Below, one piece after another: positions 36,873 through 46,078 of a stretch of 62,097 bases of DNA (the first letter of the stretch is position 1; the number at the start of each line of letters is the position of its first letter). A program made the translations under genes and the position numbers. The notes beneath the pieces were generated by a model. That model was not told where the DNA came from and made no database searches. It saw only the letters and a program-made list of their open reading frames with translations. Source of the stretch: CAXOVX01 sp964213345 (lineage in GTDB: Bacteria > Pseudomonadota > Alphaproteobacteria > Rickettsiales > Midichloriaceae); NCBI GenBank assembly GCA_964213345.1, contig CAXOVX010000016.1, positions 1 to 62,097 of the forward strand, read 5' to 3'.

Positions 36873-37871
36873 TATGCCACAAAGAAAATACTATGAATTA
36901 AGCAAAGAAAATGAGTTAAGAAGTATCATTAGAAAGGAAAAGATGTGTATAGCTTAAAAAAGGCACAAAGTTTACTGATTCCAATTATATGTGGATCAAA
37001 AAACAAAGAAGTTGCAAAAATATTATGCGTATCTGAGTCATGTATACATCAAATGCGATCAAGACAAGCTAAAGAGCTAAATGACCCCAGTTGTATCAAG
37101 CCCTTTGGAGGCAGGAGGCGTTTTAATATGAATTTAGATGAAGAAAAAGAATTGTTAAAGATGTTAGAAAAATCTACAGCCATTGGTGAGCACATTGACT
37201 CGCATACAATAAAGCAGAAATACGAAGAAAAATTGGGCAGGACGGTCCATATAAGCACAATAACGCGACTTCTTGCCAGACATGGATGGACAAAACTAAT
37301 ATCACCCTAAAAAAGGTATCGAAGCCCAACGGACTTTTAAAAAAACTTCCACGAAATAGTGGCTGAAGAAAATAGTAAATTTGAAGATAAAACAAAAATA
37401 TTAAAGATATGGTTTCAAGATGAGGCAAAATTTGGAAGAATTAATGATATAAAGGGATGTTGGGCACCTTCTGGTACAAGGCCGTTAGTCAAACATCGGG
37501 CAATACGGCAATATAGCTATGTTTATTCTGCTGTAGCGCCATATACTGGAGAAAATTTCAACCTTATTATGCCATATGCAAATACGGTGTGTATGAAGAT
37601 GTCTTTGCACGAATTATCAAGGACTTACCCCAATCGCAATTTGTTAATTTTTATGGATCAAGCAGGTTGGCATAAATCGAATGATTTAGAAATATCGCAA
37701 AATATACGACTTTCCTATATTCCGCCATATTCACCAGAGTTAAATCCGACAGAAAATTACTGGAAATTCATTAGAGGTACATTTTTTAGAAATAAGTATT
37801 TTGATTCATTTGAGCAACTTGAAGAACTTTTATACTCATCACTAATTCTATTGTATCATTCATATAAATGA
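36873..37871 (+). pseudogene. IS630 family transposase, near full length but frameshifted
   Basis: The N-terminus starts with ATG at 36873 (MPQRKYYELSKENELRS), shifts frame near 36943, then reads a helix-turn-helix region (KEVAKILCVSESCIHQMRS) to RLLARHGWTKLISP and a stop at 37308. After A-rich tracts at 37309 and 37340 a third frame (37359-37871) gives the DDE domain: WFQDEAKFG (first Asp), LIFMDQAGWHKS (second Asp) and YIPPYSPELNPTENYW (Glu). IS630 elements can use one programmed frameshift; here at least three frame changes are needed, so it is probably inactive. It is a different lineage from the IS630 remnants at 29692 and 50695. Confidence 0.8.
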
Positions 37872-38153
37872 GATTCTTCCTGTGGTAACTTTTCCATGGA
37901 TCTTACTGCAATCTTGATCGCAACTGCGTATGAGATATTGGTAGCAAAATATTAGAAAAACACCTTTCTTTAGCTGATGCTATAGATGCCGCCTAAAACA
38001 CAACCCATTCTTCATTTGAGACTGTAGCCCTCCAGCTCTCCTACCTCATTGTCTTATACTATACAGCATGGTCTCATGCTTCACTAGAGTTTTTTCAAAG
38101 CCCTATTTGTTTGTAGCAAAATATGCTTGTTTAAGCGCGAGAAAGAAGGGAAT

Positions 38154-38870
38154 AATGAAATGGGAGTTGATTGCGGAACTACCATTACCAGATTTCAGGA
38201 GACTAACAGTAGTTAAGAAGCCTACAATTTAAGGGAATATAGGACCTATTTTCATATTAGTAAGAGTTATGATGTAAGCGAAAGTAATGCATATAAAAAA
38301 TAATTAGGTGGGTTGAAGATACTCTCATAAAAAGTAAAGTTTTTAGTTTACCAGGACGTAAGGCTTTGTTAAAAAGCGACATGGAATATGAGGTTGTTTT
38401 AGTTGATGCCAGCGAAACTCCGATCCAAAGACCTAAAAAAACAGCGATATTTTTATTCAGGGGAAAAGAAAAGACATACCATAAAAAGCCAAGTAGTAGT
38501 AAAAAAAATTAGCAAGATAGTGATTTGCACCAATTTTAGCAATGGTAAGCGTCATGATTTTCGGTTATTTAAAGAATCAGGAGTTAGATTTTTAACAAAC
38601 ACAGAAGTAATTACGGATACTGGTTATCAGGAATTAAATAAAGTACGTGCTAATAGCCTGTTACCGAAGAAAAAAAACAAGAAGCATCCCCTAACTTCTG
38701 AGGATAAAGGCGAAAATAAAAAATTATCAAACCAGCGAGTTATAAATGAAAATGTTATTGGTATGCTTAAACGCTTTAAAATCATCGCTGATAAATACCG
38801 TAACCGAAGAAAACGATTTGGCCTTAGATTTAATTTGATTGCAGGCATTTATAACTATGAATTGGCATAA
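38154..38870 (+). pseudogene. IS5-type (DDE_Tnp_4-like) transposase, frameshifted
   Basis: Early frames read EYRTYFHISKSYDVSESNAYK, IRWVEDTLIKSKVFSLPGRK and MEYEVVLVDASETPIQRPKK (first Asp). The frame then shifts and the open part to 38870 gives ICTNFSNGKRHDFRLFKESG, VITDTGYQEL (second Asp) and NQRVINENVIGMLKRFKIIA (Glu region). At least two frame changes and stops disrupt it. Only 69 bases separate it from the secA stop codon. Confidence 0.8.
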
Positions 38871-38938
38871 ATAGGGGTTTGGAAGAACTCTATTGTTTTC
38901 CAAAATCTCGCAAAAGTTTCTCCTCATGCAACGATCCT

Positions 38939-41599
38939 TTATATCATTCCGTGACAGTGTTTATACTTTTTTCCAGAGTTGCAAGGACACAGCTGATTTC
39001 GCGATACTGCATGATACGCACGATCTTCGGGTGTTTTTCTTTGTATAATGTCAGAGGCTTCAGCTACTCCTTGATAATCTTTTTCAGCATGCATGTTGGT
39101 CTCATGGCTTAAATTTAAATGCGATATTCTCTGTACAACGCGTTCCTGCAACTCTATAAGCATCTGCTTAAAAAGCTCAAATGCTTCAATTTTATACTCA
39201 CTCAAGGGGTTTTTTTGTGCATAGGCTCTCAAATTAATGCCAGCTCTTAAATTATCAAGTGAGTGTAAATGGTCTTTCCAAAGGTAATCCAGAGTTAATA
39301 AAAAGATGCGTTGCACTGCCTCAACAAATATTTCTGCACCACACTCCCTCTTTTTTTGCTCAATATTCAAATTTGCTCTGTCATTAAGACTGCTAAATAG
39401 GTTTCCTTCACTTATAGATTTTTCCTGAATATAAGAATGTAAGTCGATATGTAGCCCATATATCCTGGCTACTTCTTTTTTTAAGTTGTCTATGTCCCAC
39501 TCTTCTTTATAAGATTTTTGAGGTATGAAAGACTGAATTAAGACTTTATTAACATTATCTACCATATCGCCTATGAGCTTTAAGAGAATCTGCGAATCTT
39601 TCATAATATGCAGACGCTTAGCATATACAACCTTACGCTGCTCATTTATTACATCATCAAATTGTAAAAGACTTTTTCTTGTTTCGTAATTTCTGATTTC
39701 AACTTTATGCTGAGCTTTCTCTAAAGCCTTACTAATCCAAGGGTGAACAATTGCTTCACCTTCTTTTAACCCCATTTTTGCCAAAAACCCACTAATTTTA
39801 TCTGATCCAAATAAACGCATCAAATCATCTTCCAAAGATAGGAAAAATTTGCTACGCCCTGCATCTCCCTGCCTGCCCGATCTTCCCCGTAGCTGATTAT
39901 CAATACGTCTTGACTCATGCCTCTCTGTTCCAATAACAAGTAACCCACCAGCCTTTTTTACGCATTCTCTGTCTGCTTCAACTTTGTCCTTTATTTCATC
40001 ATGAATTTTGTTATACAATTCATCACTTTGAGCCTTCGCATATTTCTCGCGTAATATCTGCTTGGTAAGCATTTCTGCATTGCCACCCAGCATTATATCC
40101 GTACCTCGTCCTGCCATGTTTGTGGCTATGGTAACTGCCCCTGGCTGCCCTGCTTGCGCTATTATTTCAGCTTCCAGTGCATGGTACTTTGCATTCAAAA
40201 CGTGATGCTTAATTTGGCGTCTTTTTAGTAATGATGAAATATACTCTGATTTTTCTATATTGACGGTACCCACTAAAACAGGCTGCCCCGCTTTATGTGC
40301 TCTTTCTATTTCATCCAAAACAGCATCATATTTTTCCTTTGCAGTTCTATAAATAACATCATCTTCATCAATTCTCCTTACTGGCACGTGAGTTGGTATT
40401 GCCAATACCGAAAGCTTATAAATGTCGGCAAATTCAGCTGCTTCAGTTAACGCAGTTCCTGTCATACCAGAAAGTTTTGGATACATCCTGAAATAATTTT
40501 GAAATGTGATAGATGCCAACGTTTGATTTTCATTTTGAACAGGAGCATTTTCCTTTGCTTCAATTGCTTGATGCAAACCATCAGAGTATCGCCTACCTTC
40601 CAGTATTCTGCCAGTAAACTCGTCTATAATCATTATTTTTTGATCTTTTACTATGTAATCTACATCACATTTAAACAATTTTTGCGCACGCAAAGCTTGG
40701 TTGACGTGATGTATTATAAGCATATTTTCTAGATCATAAAGTGAACTACCTTTACTAATTAATCCATGCTGTTTTAGTATTTTTTCTGTATTTTCATTTC
40801 CCTTTTCGGTCAAAAGTACCGTACGTACCTTTTCATCCAGCTCATAGTCTTGCGCAGATAGTTTTAGTATTATGCTGTTAATTTTCCCGTATACTTTGGA
40901 ATTATCTTCTGCTTTTCCAGAAATGATCAATGGGGTTCTTGCCTCATCAACTAACACACTATCCACTTCATCAACAATAGCGTAGTAGAACTCTCTTTGT
41001 GCCATTTCCCTGCAATTGTGTTTTAAGTTATCGCGTAGATAGTCAAAACCAAATTCATTATTGGTACCATATACAATGTCACAATTATACACCACTTTTC
41101 GTTGCTCTTCGGGCACTGTGCTAGTTAAGCAACCTACAGTTAATCCCAAGAAATTATACAGCGGTCCCATCCATGCGATAGCATCACGTTGTGCGAGGTA
41201 ATCATTAACCGTAACTACATGCACTCCCTTACCGGTGAGAGCGTTCAAGTACACAGGCAAAGTAGCAACTAATGTTTTCCCCTCACCTGTACGCATCTCA
41301 GCAATCATACCGCGATGCAATACAACACCACCTATGATTTGCACGTCAAAATGCCTCATATTAAGTACGCGCTTTGCAGCCTCTCGCACCACAGCAAAAG
41401 CTTCAGGCAATATAACTTCTAAAGACTCCCCGTTCTGTAAGCGTGTTTTAAATATCTCCGTCTTTTCGCGCAACTCGCTATCAGTACATTTTTCAAACTC
41501 TGACTCTAAGCCGTTTATTTGCCTAACAATCGGCTTCAGCTTTTTTATAAAACGCTCACTGTCGGACCTAAATAATTTCTTGATAAGGTGTACTAACAT
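38939..41599 (-). CDS. secA: Preprotein translocase ATPase SecA
   Basis: SecA drives preproteins through SecYEG. The 886-residue protein has Walker A MRTGEGKTLVATLP, Walker B VDEVDSVLVDEARTPLIISG, the motif TNMAGRGTDIMLGGNAEM and helicase motif GRSGRQGDAGRSKFFLSLEDD, and ends with the zinc-binding SEC-C motif CPCNSGKKYKHCHG that contacts SecB. The length is normal for alphaproteobacteria. It is a single gene, bordered downstream by a dead IS5 element. Confidence 0.98.
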   Translation of the reverse strand: MLVHLIKKLFRSDSERFIKKLKPIVRQINGLESEFEKCTDSELREKTEIFKTRLQNGESLEVILPEAFAVVREAAKRVLNMRHFDVQIIGGVVLHRGMIAEMRTGEGKTLVATLPVYLNALTGKGVHVVTVNDYLAQRDAIAWMGPLYNFLGLTVGCLTSTVPEEQRKVVYNCDIVYGTNNEFGFDYLRDNLKHNCREMAQREFYYAIVDEVDSVLVDEARTPLIISGKAEDNSKVYGKINSIILKLSAQDYELDEKVRTVLLTEKGNENTEKILKQHGLISKGSSLYDLENMLIIHHVNQALRAQKLFKCDVDYIVKDQKIMIIDEFTGRILEGRRYSDGLHQAIEAKENAPVQNENQTLASITFQNYFRMYPKLSGMTGTALTEAAEFADIYKLSVLAIPTHVPVRRIDEDDVIYRTAKEKYDAVLDEIERAHKAGQPVLVGTVNIEKSEYISSLLKRRQIKHHVLNAKYHALEAEIIAQAGQPGAVTIATNMAGRGTDIMLGGNAEMLTKQILREKYAKAQSDELYNKIHDEIKDKVEADRECVKKAGGLLVIGTERHESRRIDNQLRGRSGRQGDAGRSKFFLSLEDDLMRLFGSDKISGFLAKMGLKEGEAIVHPWISKALEKAQHKVEIRNYETRKSLLQFDDVINEQRKVVYAKRLHIMKDSQILLKLIGDMVDNVNKVLIQSFIPQKSYKEEWDIDNLKKEVARIYGLHIDLHSYIQEKSISEGNLFSSLNDRANLNIEQKKRECGAEIFVEAVQRIFLLTLDYLWKDHLHSLDNLRAGINLRAYAQKNPLSEYKIEAFELFKQMLIELQERVVQRISHLNLSHETNMHAEKDYQGVAEASDIIQRKTPEDRAYHAVSRNQLCPCNSGKKYKHCHGMI

Positions 41600-41696
41600 T
41601 TTTCCTTAGTGTTGAGTTATATCTCAGAGAATGTACAATCCCCTCTCTAATTAACGTTACCACGCTTTAGTGGTGGATCTACAAATTCTTACATTG

Positions 41697-41727
41697 TTGA
41701 CTTAGTGAACCCCAAGCCTGGTATAAT
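41697..41727 (+). promoter_or_regulatory. Promoter-like sequence without a downstream gene
   Basis: TTGACT at 41697-41702 and a perfect TATAAT at 41722-41727, spaced by 19 bases, point rightwards into 370 bases with no plus-strand gene. It could drive a small RNA or be a relic. The rest of 41600-42101 shows only an R1 fragment. Confidence 0.3.
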
Positions 41728-41924
41728 CTATACACGTATTTTTGAAAAAGCAAATTTAAATGTATGAAGTTACAAATACTGCATAAAAACGCAGTTAATA
41801 TGATATTGAGATTTGTAGTGTTGAACCAACATAACATTTGAGATATTTGTAAAATATGGCAAAGAGAAAAGATCTGATAAATACTTAATATTATTACATA
41901 AAGACCTCTCTTATACTATGGGAC

Positions 41925-41985
41925 AAACCTACATGACAGAGCCCGAACCCAGAAGTGCAGCAACACGTACGCTGTAAAGGACTAC
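41925..41985 (+). repeat. R1 fragment
   Basis: CCTACATGACAGAGCCCGAACC and GTGCAGCAACACGTACGCTGTAAAG match the second half of plus-strand R1 copies (for example 35715-35760). Confidence 0.5.
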
Positions 41986-42101
41986 TAAGATACAACACTC
42001 ATGCAGTTCCACTCCTTCTCTTATCCACTTTGTCGCATCCCTGCTGCAATTGACTACGTAGTATCCGCCGAAGCCTTCCCACTCGAGAGTTTTGCGGATA
42101 C

Positions 42102-42422
42102 CTATATAGCATCATAGGTATCTATTACCTCGTGTCCATAATAAAATCCACTAAGCTCGTGTACATTTTCCATATAATATGAAGGATGACTTGGCATTTC
42201 TTTACCTACTGCAGTACAACTTGCTCCAAACTCCGCTATAGCAACACCAACAACTACTGCCGCAGGTATAAGGACTATGAGAACTGCGCCAAGTGCAAAT
42301 ATTCCCCACGCTGCTGCGGTAGATACTCCTGCAACTACTGATACGCCCGCACCTCCTTCTGCTATTACAGCCGCTGTACTTGCCGCTGCCGCCGTCCCAA
42401 TGGATGCTACTTCCGCACCCAA
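42102..42422 (-). CDS. Small Ala/Val/Gly-rich membrane protein, unknown
   Basis: A 106-residue frame with no recognised family. Residues ~1-70 are almost entirely Ala, Gly, Val and Ile with two likely membrane segments (GVSVVAGVSTAAAWGIFA and LGAVLIVLIPAAVVVGVAIA), followed by a polar tail with PSHPSYYMENVHELSGFYYG. The only starts are TTG at 42422 or other non-ATG codons behind AAAGG, so the gene is not certain. The strong hydrophobic pattern and clean polar tail suggest real coding. It lies between secA and the ankyrin gene on the same strand. Confidence 0.45.
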   Translation of the reverse strand: MGAEVASIGTAAAASTAAVIAEGGAGVSVVAGVSTAAAWGIFALGAVLIVLIPAAVVVGVAIAEFGASCTAVGKEMPSHPSYYMENVHELSGFYYGHEVIDTYDAI

Positions 42423-42643
42423 TGCAATTCCTGCTATAAATAACCTTTAATTAAAAATTGACATTGAAATTTATACACACAAAAAACAAATCGAGAGCCC
42501 ATCCCATATCCCAAAAGCACAATGTACCAGGCATCACTCACACAATACCAAGCAACTTAAATGCTTCCAAGTCAAAAAAATGTCATCATTATTTCAAAAA
42601 AATAATCATTAAACTCACAATGCTATTCTTGTATGAATGCAAC

Positions 42644-44566
42644 TTATAAGTCAAGAAAAATTTTTTCATGACTACTAGTCGTTCCACACATGTCCGAAAG
42701 GTCAATATAAGATTTATTGAAATCGAGTCTAAGCAAGCAATCTTCTACTTGTGCTGCTATCTGCACATTATAGTACGATTCTTCATAAGACTTGATTTTA
42801 TGTAAGATTTTTAAAGTTTCAGAAACGTCGTGATTATTTTTTAGGATGTAGTTAATAGGGTCATATTTGAATTTTGATAATTCATTCGTGATGCTATCTT
42901 TATATAACTCTACCTCAGTATTATACTGTAATGATTTTGGAGCATGAGATAGCAACAACTTTACCGTGTTAAGACTCTTTTGCTTTGTTAATGCAAATTG
43001 GGAATGTCCCGAATGCATATCCGCTTCTGCTTTAAGTGGAATCTCTTCCAAATTTACGTATCGTTCCACGAGAAATACCGAAAGTGCTGTTTCTCCCCTA
43101 TCGTTCTGTATATTAATATCAGCTTCGTGAGCTATTAACGATTTTACTACATCTGCATTACTATTACGAGAGGCTAGCATAAGTGCAGTGTAGGAGTTCT
43201 GGTTAAAGTAATTTATGTTCGTGATTTTTTCAGTATTGAACAGCTGCTCTACTACTTCTAAATATCCTTGGGATGCGGCTAAAGTTAATGCTGTTTCTCC
43301 CACATTGTTTACAGTATTGACGTCAGACCCAAATTTCATCAATAACTCAGCCACTTTACTATGTCCCTTTAATGCTGCTAAAATTAAAGGTGTATTGCCG
43401 CCAACATCTTTAGCATTAGGATTGGCTCCTGCATTTAATAAAAATTCTATCACATCTGGAAAACTATTTATTGCAGCTGCCATGAGCGGAGTTGCCTTGT
43501 TACTTTTTGTTGCAGCATCCACATGCGCCCCCAAATTGACCAGTAATTTAGCTATTTCTATGTTCCCTAGATGCGCCGATACATAGAGAGGAGTAGCACC
43601 ATTTATCAATGAATTATTGATATCAACACTATTACTAAGTAGTGCTTTTACTGCTTCAGTTTCATTTTGGGTAACATAATGAAATAACAATAATTCTTTG
43701 TATCTTCCTAAATTTGAACTCTGAAAACCCAAGAACCATTCTGACAAAGATTCATTATGTACATTTAGGTATTGCTGAATGAATACTTTAAATTCTTTTT
43801 CTTTTGCACCATAAAAATCATCTGCAACATCCTGGAAGAACGATATAAACTTTTTCACTTGTTCTTTTTGCCAATCCATGATGTATGGGTGAGAAAATTT
43901 TTGTAATTGATTTACGCTTGTTGTAAAAGATTTTTGCCCTTGTCCTGTATTGACAACAAACATGTTACTTCCCGGATTTATAACAATATAATTGACATAT
44001 TCAGCATATGGATTACCGCTGTATAACGTAAAAGCCTTCAATATTAACTCATCGCTGGCAGAGTGTACCTTACTGAGAGTTGAAGCCACTATTAATGTAG
44101 ATCCTAGAGGTAGTGGGCTGACTAAATTTGACGACTGCTCTGGAGAAACGTGGTAATTTGCAAATAATTTTAGGTGAATGCCGCTATACCCTAGCCATCT
44201 TATATAAAATGGGATATTGATGGATTTTGCTATAGCGTTAAACGCACTATTCTGAGCTGTATAGCAAATACTCATGCTGTCTAAGTGATTGGCGTGTGAG
44301 TAAAGGTATATATTATTTGTATTAATAGATAGCAAGTCGCATGGTATTTTCTTTTTTCCACCTCCATATATCATGAATATGTTACTTTGCTTATTTAATT
44401 GATCTATTAATGCTAATCTAATTTCGGTAGTGCCAGTACCTAGGAAAATAGCTCCATCTACATTTGGTTTTCCCCTCAATATATCTTGTAGGAAAGCTTT
44501 AAAATCTTCGTAAACAAGTTTGTAACCTAGGCCAAGTAAAAATAACAACTTCAGAGCTTTTCTCAT
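42644..44566 (-). CDS. Ankyrin-repeat protein, putative host-directed effector
   Basis: The 640-residue protein opens with a short hydrophobic segment (KLLFLLGLGYKLVYEDF). A ~270-residue domain of unknown fold (GAIFLGTGTTEIRLALIDQL, GSTLIVASTLSKVHSASDEL) follows, and then about six ankyrin repeats at residues ~305-525 (INGATPLYVSAHLGNIEIA, VGGNTPLILAALKGHSKVA, NNVGETALTLAASQGYLEVV, RGETALSVFLVERY). The C-terminal ~110 residues are helical. Ankyrin proteins are common secreted effectors in Rickettsiales; secretion of this one is inferred. It sits directly downstream of parA, where parB normally lies. A fragment similar to its 3' region occurs at 49424-49505. Confidence 0.88.
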   Translation of the reverse strand: MRKALKLLFLLGLGYKLVYEDFKAFLQDILRGKPNVDGAIFLGTGTTEIRLALIDQLNKQSNIFMIYGGGKKKIPCDLLSINTNNIYLYSHANHLDSMSICYTAQNSAFNAIAKSINIPFYIRWLGYSGIHLKLFANYHVSPEQSSNLVSPLPLGSTLIVASTLSKVHSASDELILKAFTLYSGNPYAEYVNYIVINPGSNMFVVNTGQGQKSFTTSVNQLQKFSHPYIMDWQKEQVKKFISFFQDVADDFYGAKEKEFKVFIQQYLNVHNESLSEWFLGFQSSNLGRYKELLLFHYVTQNETEAVKALLSNSVDINNSLINGATPLYVSAHLGNIEIAKLLVNLGAHVDAATKSNKATPLMAAAINSFPDVIEFLLNAGANPNAKDVGGNTPLILAALKGHSKVAELLMKFGSDVNTVNNVGETALTLAASQGYLEVVEQLFNTEKITNINYFNQNSYTALMLASRNSNADVVKSLIAHEADINIQNDRGETALSVFLVERYVNLEEIPLKAEADMHSGHSQFALTKQKSLNTVKLLLSHAPKSLQYNTEVELYKDSITNELSKFKYDPINYILKNNHDVSETLKILHKIKSYEESYYNVQIAAQVEDCLLRLDFNKSYIDLSDMCGTTSSHEKIFLDL

Positions 44567-44638
44567 GAAAACCCTCCATATTAAGATATTCAGTTAGTAT
44601 ATATTAAAATCAAAAACTCAGGTGTCGAAAAAAGTTCA

Positions 44639-45406
44639 CTATAGACGACTCAAAAATTCACGTGCAAGCATCATGTAAGCAATCGAGCCTAAACACTTAG
44701 TATCATACATAATGGCAGGCTTACCGTAGGATGGAGCTTCTGATAGCTTTACATTTCTAGGTATTACGGTGTTGTATACCAAGCTGCCTAGCTCTGCCCT
44801 TACTTCTTCTTCTATCTTTAAGCACAGATTATTACGCTTATCATACATAGTTAATACAATACCGTGTATACCAAGCTCTTTATTTAGAGTGCTCTGCACC
44901 AATTTCATAGTATTTAGCAGATAAGCTAATCCTTCCATTGCCAAAAATTCGCACTGCAACGGAACTATTAATTTATCGCAAGCTGACATAGCATTTATGG
45001 TAAGCAAACTTAAAGATGGTGGACAATCGAAAAATATACAATCATATTCCTTGAGAACATTTTTTAATTTTTCGCGCAACAATATCTCTTTTTTATCTGT
45101 ACCAGTAAGTTCTGTTTCAGCTGCAACTAAATCAATTGTGGCAACTATGATGTCTAACTTTGGAATTGTGGTCGACGTTATACTTCTTTCTAAGCTTACA
45201 TTACCAATCATCATATCATAAGAGGTAACTTTACGCTTATCTACATCAATTCCGAAACTTGTGCTAGTATTACCCTGAGGATCCATATCTATCACTAATA
45301 CCCTCTTGTCAACTGCGGCAAGCGCAGTAGCCAAATTCACAGTAGTTGTCGTCTTACCTACTCCGCCTTTTTGATTAGCTACTGCAAAAACTTTAGCTAT
45401 ACTCAT
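44639..45406 (-). CDS. parA: Chromosome-partitioning ATPase ParA (Soj)
   Basis: ParA segregates replicated origins together with ParB-parS. The 255-residue protein has the deviant Walker A KGGVGKTTTTVNLATALA, the switch motif VLVIDMDPQGNTSTSFG and CIFFDCPPSLSLLT. It begins 4 bases after rsmG stops and is the last gene of the mnmG-rsmG-parA operon. A parB gene, which usually follows, is absent; the ankyrin gene is next. ParB may be elsewhere on the chromosome. Confidence 0.96.
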   Translation of the reverse strand: MSIAKVFAVANQKGGVGKTTTTVNLATALAAVDKRVLVIDMDPQGNTSTSFGIDVDKRKVTSYDMMIGNVSLERSITSTTIPKLDIIVATIDLVAAETELTGTDKKEILLREKLKNVLKEYDCIFFDCPPSLSLLTINAMSACDKLIVPLQCEFLAMEGLAYLLNTMKLVQSTLNKELGIHGIVLTMYDKRNNLCLKIEEEVRAELGSLVYNTVIPRNVKLSEAPSYGKPAIMYDTKCLGSIAYMMLAREFLSRL

Positions 45407-45410
45407 TGCT

Positions 45411-46076
45411 TCATAATATCCTTTTTAAGTTTCTTATCTCCAGAATGATGGAGTTTTGTTTATATATATTTTGATATTGCCGTAAGTCGAAATGCCAGCA
45501 TCCTTTTAATGATTCAACTTCGTGTATTTGAGCCTCGTTTTTTAGAAATAAAAATGTAGAGTGTGGAGTGATAAGATGGCAACACATATCCAATAATGTT
45601 GGTACACTTGCTACTGCTTTAGATATTATATAACTCTGGTCCTTCTCTCCCTTATTCAATTGAAACATTGTACTAGGCATGAGTTGATAGCAGAAATTTC
45701 TGACATCTACATCAAAAATGTAGGCACAAATACCTAGAGCCGAAATTACACCTAACAAAAACGTAGCTTTTTTACCGTTTTTTTCTATCAGACAGCAATT
45801 ATTATAGCCTAAGATGGATAATATTACTCCCATAAATCCCGCTCCACTACCCACATCTAATATTTGAGATGTATGTGAACCACTCAGTGACAAACATTTT
45901 GCAATCATCAGAGCATCTATTATATGATAATAAATCTGTTTGCGCGTTTCGCGTCTTGTTACTAAATTAATCTTATCATTCCACTTTAGCAATATCCGTA
46001 CATACTCCTGAATCAGTTCCCACTGATCAAATGAGACAAGCTGTTTTATTCTACTTGTGAAATCAACGTCATTCAT
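45411..46076 (-). CDS. rsmG: 16S rRNA (guanine-527-N7)-methyltransferase
   Basis: RsmG (GidB) methylates G527 of 16S rRNA. The 221-residue protein has the SAM motif ILDVGSGAGFMGVILSIL and the preceding INLVTRRETRKQIYYHHIID-like block (KINLVTRRETRKQIYYHI). Its start is 2 bases after mnmG ends, indicating one transcript. Several poorly conserved residues are as expected for a fast-evolving endosymbiont. Confidence 0.94.
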   Translation of the reverse strand: MNDVDFTSRIKQLVSFDQWELIQEYVRILLKWNDKINLVTRRETRKQIYYHIIDALMIAKCLSLSGSHTSQILDVGSGAGFMGVILSILGYNNCCLIEKNGKKATFLLGVISALGICAYIFDVDVRNFCYQLMPSTMFQLNKGEKDQSYIISKAVASVPTLLDMCCHLITPHSTFLFLKNEAQIHEVESLKGCWHFDLRQYQNIYKQNSIILEIRNLKRIL

Positions 46077-46078
46077 AG

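Noticed and set aside
36873..37871. Functional IS630 element using programmed frameshifting
   Set aside because: One frameshift could be programmed, but at least three frame changes are needed, and I found no clear terminal inverted repeats.
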